Below are positions 52,652 to 59,309 of a stretch of 64,000 nucleotides of DNA, one piece after another. Under the pieces are notes generated by a model. The model saw only the letters and a list, made by a program, of their open reading frames with translations. It was not told the DNA's origin and did not search any database. Every line of letters starts with the position of its first letter. The stretch's first letter is position 1. The DNA is from Acuticoccus sp051016205 (lineage in GTDB: Bacteria; Pseudomonadota; Alphaproteobacteria; Rhizobiales; Amorphaceae): the NCBI GenBank assembly GCA_051016205.1, contig CP136534.1:3782001-3846000 (forward strand). The letters are read 5' to 3'. The translations under genes and the position numbers were made by a program.

Positions 52652-54105
52652 TCCCCGTCCTCCTGATCAGGCTGCTGGTAGCCGCCGATTAGCGTCGTCA
52701 CGTCAGTTTCCTCAGCATCTTCGCCGAGTTTATTAGTTTGACGCGCGCTGACCGGCGAGGTTGCCTGAATCGGCATCGCATCAACGAGCACGTTCTCAGC
52801 ACTTCCCACCTTCAAGTTCAAATAGGGGCTCTCGCCGGCGAGGAGTTCCATGAATGCCATCAGCCGTCCATGCCACGCCTTGTTCCGCCAACTGCTGCAC
52901 ACCGAACGGCGCAGTCGGTGTTGAGCCTTCGTACTTTCGACTATGCCGGTCCGCTCCATGCCGTTGACTTCTGAAAAAAGCACCCGGCTTTTCAGACGAA
53001 AGTGGGGAAATGGGAAGAGGTTAGCATGAGCGCTCACGCCATACTCCCACAGCTTGCCGCGCGCTATATTTCTGAGCATCGAGTTCCGGCGGGCGCCTTG
53101 CCTACCCCACGGTACGCGCTGACCTATCGCCACGTGTGGGTCACTCGCTAGGAAAGCGGTACTGTTAGAGAAAGTATGCTCGAGTAGATTCACCTTGCGA
53201 CAGTACGCCACCCACGCTTGGCGCAGAAGGCTCGTAATCATATTCCCAGCGTCACGCGGTTCGATGCCGAGTGCTGGCCAACCCGCTTCTGATAATTCCG
53301 AATAAGTTATCGACTGCTCAATATGGAAGTTTTTGAACTCTTCGGACCATTCCGCACAATCCAGGGGATTGGCAAAGGTGATAAGTCCGTTGCGAAGCGG
53401 TACGTGAGGGTATGGAAAGGACATTAGCGCGCGTTTCAGCCGGGCTTGCTTCATCGCGCCGCGAGCGCCGATGAAGTGGAGCTGGTCAGGCACCGACAGG
53501 ATTCGCAGCCAATTGGACGTGAGCACTTCCGGTTCGGCCCGAACGACAACTGCTCGGCGGCGGTGGTACGCGGCCCATTCGGACTGAATACTGGGCTCGG
53601 AAAACTTCGGAACGTTCTGGCGCTTAAGCGATTTCAGCAGCTGCGAAAGCCCCTCAGCCCAGCCGACTTCAAAGTCTGTGTACTGGAGATTGGCGATTCC
53701 AAACACCGGATTGTACCGCCTTATCTTAAGCGGCAGAATGAAGTTCTCATCCGCTAGGCTCCTCGAGAGTTCAAGCGCAATGGAAATCTCCTCCAGCACA
53801 CCGTTTCGGGCTAACGTTTCGTTGCTGCAGCAAAGAAGCATCTTCACTGCGCTTTCTTGCAAGGTGGTTGTGAGCTTTCGCCGCCAATGATCGCCGGTAT
53901 CGAGCTCAAGAATATCAGCGAAAACGCGGTAACCTGCTGCCTCAAGGCGAGGGGCAAGCCACAGCGCGAAGGCATCATCTCCCGGCGTGGCCTTGGAGAT
54001 GAAGAGCATAGTTCGAACGCTTGCTTGCGCCCCCTTCATAGGTGCCGGTAAGTTAGCCGCTTTCGGCTCCGCGGAAAAGTTGTTTGTGGAATGGAGTGTG
54101 CTCAT
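52648..54105 (-). CDS. TIR-APAZ effector of the SPARTA system
   Basis: A 485-residue protein: a flexible N-terminus (1-30), a TIR domain at about 31-168 and an APAZ region after it. The TIR opens with RTMLFISKATPGDDAFALWLAPRLEAAGYRVFADILELDTGDHWRRKL; a glutamate in NGVLEEISIALEL (E105/E106) is at the position of the NAD-cleaving residue of TIR enzymes. APAZ (about 175-450) resembles Argonaute N/PAZ-linked parts and pairs with the short pAgo. Activation would deplete NAD and stop growth of plasmid- or phage-invaded cells. It starts 4 bp before the end of a small RHH gene and its stop overlaps the pAgo start, so three proteins are made from one coupled message. Confidence 0.92.
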   Translation of the reverse strand: MSTLHSTNNFSAEPKAANLPAPMKGAQASVRTMLFISKATPGDDAFALWLAPRLEAAGYRVFADILELDTGDHWRRKLTTTLQESAVKMLLCCSNETLARNGVLEEISIALELSRSLADENFILPLKIRRYNPVFGIANLQYTDFEVGWAEGLSQLLKSLKRQNVPKFSEPSIQSEWAAYHRRRAVVVRAEPEVLTSNWLRILSVPDQLHFIGARGAMKQARLKRALMSFPYPHVPLRNGLITFANPLDCAEWSEEFKNFHIEQSITYSELSEAGWPALGIEPRDAGNMITSLLRQAWVAYCRKVNLLEHTFSNSTAFLASDPHVAIGQRVPWGRQGARRNSMLRNIARGKLWEYGVSAHANLFPFPHFRLKSRVLFSEVNGMERTGIVESTKAQHRLRRSVCSSWRNKAWHGRLMAFMELLAGESPYLNLKVGSAENVLVDAMPIQATSPVSARQTNKLGEDAEETDVTTLIGGYQQPDQEDGE

Positions 54106-54329
54106 CCTAATCTCCCCGAACGTGAGGAAATTTGTGGTGTATCACTAGCTACCGTTGTGGTTGTAATTTTGGGCTCAATGGCAGCTTGTTCTCTTATTTT
54201 TACGACGTAGTTGCGCATGAATTCGCGAAGAACCTGAGCAGCGGGTTTGTCCTCAGCGTGACATGCTGCAAGGAATTGCTCCCGCAGCTCCCTCTGAACC
54301 CTGATTCGCAGACCAACATCTTTTTCCAT
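54102..54329 (-). CDS. RHH (ribbon-helix-helix)-like small protein coupled to SPARTA
   Basis: A 75-residue protein, MEKDVGLRIRVQRELREQFLAACHAEDKPAAQVLREFMRNYVVKIREQ..., with the strand-helix-helix pattern of CopG/Arc-type DNA-binding proteins and a disordered Thr/Ser-rich tail. The tail codes overlap the TIR-APAZ start by 4 bp. A near-perfect 21-bp palindrome lies 6 bp upstream and overlaps the predicted promoter, as in self-repressing antitoxin-like RHH genes. I infer an autorepressor that limits a toxic effector operon; it could instead be a transfer-type accessory protein. Confidence 0.8.
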   Translation of the reverse strand: MEKDVGLRIRVQRELREQFLAACHAEDKPAAQVLREFMRNYVVKIREQAAIEPKITTTTVASDTPQISSRSGRLG

Positions 54330-54335
54330 GATCGA

Positions 54336-54364
54336 AGTGTACCCAATGGATACACTCCTGCCAA
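54336..54364 (-). promoter_or_regulatory. Promoter/operator of the RHH-SPARTA operon, predicted leaderless
   Basis: On the minus strand TTGGCA (54364-54359), a 17-bp spacer and TACACT (54341-54336) form a sigma70-like promoter. The ATG lies 6 bp after the -10 box, at the expected transcription start, so the mRNA would begin at or next to the start codon. Arms AGTGTACCC and GGATACACT (54336-54356, one mismatch) form a palindrome covering the -10 box and most of the spacer. Confidence 0.65.
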
Positions 54365-54704
54365 GATTTCAGGTTGTGGAAGATGCTCGTTCGAAAGAGC
54401 CTAGGGTTGCGTTGGTCTCCGTGAATTGGTCGGGGGTCGAGGGGGCTGATGGCCCAATTGGCGATGGGTGGTCCAGGAGGGAGAGTGATGTCTCCCTCCT
54501 GGTCAGGGTTGCAAGGGGCAGGAACGCCCTTGGCTCGATGGAGGTGTCGGGGGAGCGCGAAGGCTCTCCTGAGTGGTGATGCACCGGCCACACGGTGCGC
54601 GTGATCAAACGGCGAGACGGTTGCGGACGTGGGTTGGGTCGATCCCAGAACCCGCGTCCAACGCCGGGGGGATGCAACGGGGGCGCGCCAGCGGGCCCCC
54701 TTGC

Positions 54705-54737
54705 CAAGATAGCCCCTGTACTACAGGGGACATCTTG
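54705..54737. other. 33-bp dyad, candidate transfer origin (oriT) or operator
   Basis: CAAGAT (54705-54710) and ATCTTG (54732-54737) flank CCCCTGTA (54713-54720) and TACAGGGG (54722-54729), which are separated by one base. ATCTTG on each strand resembles the ATCCTG|C nick core of the RP4/VirD2-type origins, with GC-rich flanks beside it. The surrounding 54365-54966 gap of about 600 bp has no convincing gene. The relaxase lies 13 kb away, which weakens the case. Confidence 0.4.
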
Positions 54738-54966
54738 CGCGCTGCGTTAGCGGAGCGTTTTGGGGTGCACACGCTATTGTAGTACACGGCTTGCGCTGGT
54801 GAAGGCTAGCGCGGTCTCTGTCAGTGCTGATGGTGCCGATTGCGTGGTCTGTCAGGGCCATCCCGCAAGGCTCCCAGGAGGCGCCCGCTCTCGCTGGATC
54901 TCCGGGTTAGGAGTGATGGCAGATAGCCAAGAGCTGTCTGTTCCAGATCACTCTCAGGAGGTCGCA

Positions 54967-55113
54967 ATGGACCATACCGAACGCAAATTCATTCGCACAT
55001 CGATGCGCGTTGCCGGGGTGCTCACCCACTACGCTTTTGTTGGCGGTCGCTGGAGCCTTGAGCGTGCCAGTGGCGGCTGGCGCCATATCCGCGACCGCAT
55101 CAACAAGCGCTGA
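54967..55113 (+). CDS. Small basic protein, unknown function
   Basis: A 48-residue, basic protein (MDHTERKFIRTSMRVAGVLTHYAFVGGRWSLERASGGWRHIRDRINKR) preceded by AGGAGG 5 nt before its ATG. Short, rich in Arg and Trp, and convergent with the coupling-protein gene 24 bp away. No family is recognised; nucleic-acid binding is possible. Confidence 0.55.
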   Translation: MDHTERKFIRTSMRVAGVLTHYAFVGGRWSLERASGGWRHIRDRINKR

Positions 55114-55137
55114 GTCTCGTCTGGACGCATACCCCGC

Positions 55138-57099
55138 TCAACGCGGTGGTTTTGAGCGGCTCAAGGCACGCTCGGTGTCCTTCAGGAAGGCTTGTGCGGC
55201 TCTTACAGCCTCTTTGCGGGCGGTGGCCTTCTCCGCCAGTTGTTGGTCGCGGCGCTTCAGTGCCTCGGCTTTTGTCAAATACGGCTCCCGGATCGGGTCG
55301 AAGAGGCCAGCGAAGTGCGGATGATCAAAATAGTTGGTGCGCGTGAGGACGAGCGGATCCCTGCCTTTGATCAGCACGAGCTGGCTCATATCCTCTCGTT
55401 TGAAGGCGCGTTCGATCTCATCCGGCAATAGCAGTGGGTTTTTAAGGATTTGCTGGTTGTAGGCCGTCGAGCTGCTGGCGCTCTGGCCGGTGCTCTGCGC
55501 ATCCATCATCAAGCCGACCGGGGCGGTGAGAAGCGCGCCCGGTGTGCGCGCGTTCAGGATCCCGGCAAAGCGCTGGTAGGTGCTCGGATCGCTGGTGCTG
55601 GCCGTGATCTGCGTGTTGATGTTGCGCACCATCTGGGCGACCTCAACGTCACCGCATTTCTTGGAGAGGAACTCCAGCGTGGAGGTGTCGGAGTTGGCAA
55701 AGGCCTGTACCACCCCGGCGTTACCCAGAAAGGTCTCCCACCCCTCGCGATAATATCTTTTAAGTTGATTAATGTCCTGGACAATCACCCAGAGCTTCAC
55801 ACCGAAACCCGCCGCAAACCCCGCAGCATGCTCGATGATTTCCATGTGCTTAAGGGAAGCAAACTCCTCCAAAAGGAAGAGCACCGGATAGCCGGTGGCG
55901 GTTTTGGAATCGTCCGCTCGGTCGATCTTGATCTCATACATCAGATCGAGACAGGAATTGACGATCATCCGCAGCCAACGGCCTGTATCGACCATGCGCT
56001 GCGGCGGCAGGCAGAGGTAAATGCTGAGGCCCTGTGGGTCGGTCTTGAGCGCGTGCAGATCGAAGCTGGAAGTCGTGAGGACCGCGCGCATCGCCGGTCT
56101 TTCCAAAAACTCCAAATTCCGGCGCGCGGTACTGAGCACGCCGCCGCGTTCACGGTCCCCCATGTCGAGAAGTGTGCGGGCGCCACCGGCGATGATGCCG
56201 CCAAACTCTTCTACCTCCAGCATCAGATGCAGCAAATAGGTGAAGGGGTCCGGCTCCTCTTCGCCCTCGCTCGGTGCTTTCTCACCGCGCGCGACCTCTT
56301 CTTCATAGGCTGCCTTATCAGCCGCCAATTGGTCGGGCGCGCCGCGGATCAGATAATCATAGACCGTGATCAGGTTCTGGTCCGGCAGTCCGGCATGCCG
56401 CACCACGACATAAAGGATCAGCGCCTTCACGAAGATGCGCGCGGACTCGTCCCAATGCGCCGCATCGGGGTCGGCGCGGGTGATCAGGCTGTCGGCAATC
56501 GTCGCCGCACGATCGACGACCAGCGGGTCATCGATCATGAGGTGATCGAACGGGTTCCACGAGGCTTTATACTCTTCGGGTAAGCCGGTGGTGTCGTAGG
56601 GGTCGAGCACCGGCACGCTCTGGCCGAGCCCGTCGCAATATTTGGAGCCAAACCCACGACGGCTGGCCGTGGCTTTCGCATTCTCACCCTTCGGATCGAT
56701 GCAGATCAGAGAACCGGGATAAACGCACAGATTGGGAATGATCGCGGTTGTGCCTTTCCCGGCGCGCGTCCCACCGATCGTGACAAGGTGGCGGTCGTCC
56801 GCGAGGCCTATTGCGAGCTCATCGGTTGCTGCCAGGGTGGTGGCGTGCGCATTGAGCTCGGTCAGGGTGTCCGACCGCCATGCGGGATCGAGCCGCGAGT
56901 CGGTCTCCAGGCGCTCACGCAATTCGTCGAGATTTTGGAGCGTGTCTTCGGCGTCCGCATGCGGCACCGGCAGGACGCCCAGCCAGAGATCGCCGGTCTC
57001 ATATTTGTAGGTGGCAATCTCATGCGGCAGCGCCCACCGCGCGGTGGCGATGGGCGTTGCCTGGTCGGACGATGTGAATCCGCGGGGGAGCTCGGGCAT
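55138..57099 (-). CDS. traG: VirD4/TraG-type coupling protein
   Basis: A 653-residue type IV coupling protein ATPase. Walker A is IGGTRAGKGT (about 110-117) and Walker B VLFLLEEFASLKHME; WSLICIDPKGENAKATASRRG and VVQAFANSDTSTLEFLSKKCGD are typical of VirD4/TraG members. An N-terminal transmembrane pair, present in most relatives, is missing: the sequence goes directly into the soluble ATPase core. That suggests a cytosolic form that docks to a foreign secretion channel. It would deliver the relaxase-DNA complex to a helper type IV secretion system, since none is encoded here. Confidence 0.9.
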   Translation of the reverse strand: MPELPRGFTSSDQATPIATARWALPHEIATYKYETGDLWLGVLPVPHADAEDTLQNLDELRERLETDSRLDPAWRSDTLTELNAHATTLAATDELAIGLADDRHLVTIGGTRAGKGTTAIIPNLCVYPGSLICIDPKGENAKATASRRGFGSKYCDGLGQSVPVLDPYDTTGLPEEYKASWNPFDHLMIDDPLVVDRAATIADSLITRADPDAAHWDESARIFVKALILYVVVRHAGLPDQNLITVYDYLIRGAPDQLAADKAAYEEEVARGEKAPSEGEEEPDPFTYLLHLMLEVEEFGGIIAGGARTLLDMGDRERGGVLSTARRNLEFLERPAMRAVLTTSSFDLHALKTDPQGLSIYLCLPPQRMVDTGRWLRMIVNSCLDLMYEIKIDRADDSKTATGYPVLFLLEEFASLKHMEIIEHAAGFAAGFGVKLWVIVQDINQLKRYYREGWETFLGNAGVVQAFANSDTSTLEFLSKKCGDVEVAQMVRNINTQITASTSDPSTYQRFAGILNARTPGALLTAPVGLMMDAQSTGQSASSSTAYNQQILKNPLLLPDEIERAFKREDMSQLVLIKGRDPLVLTRTNYFDHPHFAGLFDPIREPYLTKAEALKRRDQQLAEKATARKEAVRAAQAFLKDTERALSRSKPPR

Positions 57100-57222
57100 G
57101 GCGTCGAACGTTAGCCGAGGGACGGCCCGCGATCTATCTGCCGGGTGCTCGCAACCATGCTGCGGATGCCCGCGAACCGGGCGCCATTACCGGGCTCCGA
57201 TGCCATCCGTGGTTTAAGCTCA

Positions 57223-57252
57223 GGCACGGGCGGCGGATCCGCCGCCCGTGCC
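57223..57252. repeat. Perfect 30-bp palindrome upstream of traG
   Basis: GGCACGGGCGGCGGA is followed directly by its reverse complement with no spacer. It lies between the traG-like gene and the gene at 57377-57865, both on the minus strand. It may be a strong hairpin in RNA (terminator or processing site, with the central bases as loop) or a DNA-binding/cruciform site. Confidence 0.7.
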
Positions 57253-57376
57253 CCTGTACCGCTCGACTTGTTGTCCGGGGCGTGCCCCGTTGCGGCTTTT
57301 TGGAAGGACCCTTGCGTGGTTGCCGAAGGTCCGCCCAGAAAAGTGCGGGCCGCAGAGGACCCGCTGAAGCGATCAC

Positions 57377-57865
57377 TCACCGCAGATGGCCCCGATACCG
57401 GTCACGATAGGCGCTGGCCGGAGGTAGAGCTTGTCCGAAGTACGCGTTCGTCATTGCTTGGCAGTAGGCCGCGATTGTTACGTCCAGATACACGGCAGCG
57501 GCGCAGAGGCCGTTGTAATGCGCTCTCATGCGCTCACGCTCACCGAACGCGCTGGCCACCGGCATTTGCTCGGCGAGATCGAGCTCTTTCTCGTTGGTGG
57601 CGTGCATGATGCCGCCGACAATGCGACCGCCCATCTCGCCGATCAGGAAGGTGGGCTTTAGCTGCTTCGGTGCCACGCCCTCGACAGCGAGAAGTGCGAG
57701 GAACAGCACAAAGAGTGGATGTATGAGAAACGAGAGCGGATGGCTGCGCCGCTGCATCAGCATCGCTTGCGGATCGGGCGGCAGAAACTGCGCCGCATGT
57801 GCCGGGTGTTGCGCGGTATACGGCCCGGCGCGTTGGTGGCTGTAGGTGAGATTTGGTCGTTGCAT
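57377..57865 (-). CDS. Predicted membrane-anchored protein, unknown function
   Basis: A 162-residue protein starting at ATG 57865, 9 nt after AAGGAGG. One hydrophobic segment (HPLSFLIHPLFVLFLALLAVEGV) lies near residue 45, followed by a soluble domain (MGGRIVGGIMHATNEKELDLAEQMPVASAFGERERMRAHYNGLCAAAVYLDVTIAAYCQAMTNAYFG). The gene lies behind the traG-like gene in the same direction with a palindrome between. I recognise no family; membrane coupling of the transfer complex is one possibility. Confidence 0.65.
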   Translation of the reverse strand: MQRPNLTYSHQRAGPYTAQHPAHAAQFLPPDPQAMLMQRRSHPLSFLIHPLFVLFLALLAVEGVAPKQLKPTFLIGEMGGRIVGGIMHATNEKELDLAEQMPVASAFGERERMRAHYNGLCAAAVYLDVTIAAYCQAMTNAYFGQALPPASAYRDRYRGHLR

Positions 57866-58007
57866 GGCGATTGACCTCCTTCGCACATGGAATGCGCGGC
57901 GATCATCGCAGCCGGAGACTCTGTATGCGGGACGCCCTTGGGAGGCGACCGGGCGATGCACTCAATTTGGCACATCACCCGGTACAGCCCGGAGGGGGTG
58001 AGGCCGC

Positions 58008-58259
58008 TTATGCGGCGGCCTCTTGGGGTGGCGTTTCCGCCTTTGGCTTCGGCTCGTAAGTGCGGAGGACAATGCGTCCATCGGCAACCGGGATCAGGTC
58101 AAGCTGTAGCGTGAAGCCTTTGCCGTCATCGTGATCCCATGCGGCGCCGAGGCGTGCCCAGGGCGCGTTTTCACGTTCCGGCACGTGGTAGGCGATGAAG
58201 CTGGGACGCTTGCCGGGTGCGGTTTGAGGGTTTGCTTGTGTGTTGGTTGTCTGTGTCAT
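58008..58259 (-). CDS. Small hypothetical protein, DUF736-like pattern
   Basis: An 83-residue protein (KRPSFIAYHVPERENAPWARLGAAWDHDDGKGFTLQLDLIPVADGRIVLRTYEPK) that resembles the DUF736-type proteins of alphaproteobacterial plasmids. These often sit near mobilization genes and have no proven function. ATG 58259 follows AAAGGAGCG. The longer in-frame start at 58382 has no ribosome site. Confidence 0.65.
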   Translation of the reverse strand: MTQTTNTQANPQTAPGKRPSFIAYHVPERENAPWARLGAAWDHDDGKGFTLQLDLIPVADGRIVLRTYEPKPKAETPPQEAAA

Positions 58260-58528
58260 GGGTTCGCTCCTTTCGCGGTTTGTGTTGACGCGGGCGATAT
58301 AGGCGGGGCGAAAAAGCCGAAGGGTCATGGCCCACTCGGTCTGGTGCGGGCAGGCCATTGACCGTTCGGCGCGCCCCGCCATCCTCGCGGAATATCAACA
58401 CAACCAGCGGAAGGATGCGGGCTCACAGGCAAGCGACGGCAGGACAAACCCACCGTACCCCGCAAGAGTGTCCTGGGGTCAGAATGAGAAAGGGCGGCGG
58501 TGCGATATGCTCCCCCGCCCTTGTCGCT

Positions 58529-58888
58529 TCAGGCTGCGAGTCGAAGCTCGCCGGCTTCAAGCTCTGTCACCTGGATGAACAGATAGACCAGTTGCAGGCG
58601 ATCTGTCCGGTAAGAGTAGCTCTTTGGCTTCAAGCCACAAGGTGCAAGCCTTTGAAGTGTCCAAAACCATTTTGTTGGATCAGCATCTGAAAAAAGTGAC
58701 GCAATATCCGGGATCACAAAAGGCTTTCCGGCGCGTGTACAGAACCTTCCGTCATGCTCGTAGAGGATCATGAGTTCGTCGAGCATTCTCCGTCGCGGAA
58801 TTTTCTTCGCACGTAGTGGATGGACGACTTCGTTAGCATAGAAGTCGGGATCCCTGAACTCGCGCTTCCGGGGTGTGATGATTGGCAT
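58529..58888 (-). CDS. Hypothetical protein of mobile block
   Basis: A 119-residue protein (MPIITPRKREFRDPDFYANEVVHPLRAKKIPRRRMLDELMILYEHDGRFCTRAGKPFVIPDIASLFSDADPTKWFWTLQRL...) of no recognised family. GGAGG lies 7 nt before ATG 58888. It overlaps the upstream gene by 56 bp, so a coupled pair is likely. Basic N-terminus and compact size could suit a nucleic-acid-associated role. Confidence 0.6.
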   Translation of the reverse strand: MPIITPRKREFRDPDFYANEVVHPLRAKKIPRRRMLDELMILYEHDGRFCTRAGKPFVIPDIASLFSDADPTKWFWTLQRLAPCGLKPKSYSYRTDRLQLVYLFIQVTELEAGELRLAA

Positions 58889-59177
58889 AAGAAGACCTCC
58901 AAACGCCATCGGCGGCGTCCACTATGGACGCCGTGCCGATGAGCAAGTCGTCTGGAGGTATTGGTGATCGTGATGGAGCAGCGTTCATTTGTCTAGAGAG
59001 TATCTCACGAAGAGATCTCAACTCATCTTCCCAGTTAGAAGACCATAACACCTGAGAGCCAGAAACTGATGCGACCTGAGGAGCTATCTCCTCATAATCT
59101 GACCCGAATTCAAACGTTAATACCCTTCCCAAGTCGAAAGACACTGGGGGAATATCTGAGAAGGTGATGCAAATCAT
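58833..59177 (-). CDS. Small hypothetical protein upstream of the 58529-58888 gene
   Basis: A 114-residue frame (MICITFSDIPPVSFDLGRVLTFEFGSDYEEIAPQVASVSGSQVLWSSNWEDELRSLREILSRQMNAAPS...) with AAAGGAG 9 nt before its ATG and a plausible globular composition. It ends 56 bp inside the next gene, an unusual overlap length, so its true end or reading should be treated with some caution. No family recognised. A 33-bp dyad lies 26 bp upstream. Confidence 0.55.
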   Translation of the reverse strand: MICITFSDIPPVSFDLGRVLTFEFGSDYEEIAPQVASVSGSQVLWSSNWEDELRSLREILSRQMNAAPSRSPIPPDDLLIGTASIVDAADGVWRSSYANHHTPEARVQGSRLLC

Positions 59178-59202
59178 TGCCTGCTACTCCTTTCCGAAAC
59201 GA

Positions 59203-59235
59203 CACGTGAGAACGGATCAGATCCGATCTCATGTG
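59203..59235 (-). terminator. Long hairpin downstream of the RTX gene
   Basis: CACGTGAGA (59203-59211) pairs with TCTCATGTG (59227-59235, one mismatch) around an inner GGATC-A-GATCC. It lies 75 bp past the RTX stop and is followed on the minus strand by TCGTTT, so it may end the RTX message. Confidence 0.5.
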
Positions 59236-59309
59236 CATACTACCATGATCGTGCCACACTTTGGGAAATTCACGGATGTGAGAGCGAGTGGGGCTTGATG
59301 CTACCCAAG

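Noticed and set aside
54573..54782. A 69-codon frame across the 54.6-54.8 kb gap
   Set aside because: It runs through the 33-bp dyad and GC-rich inverted sequences, has no ribosome site, and a comparable frame exists on the other strand.
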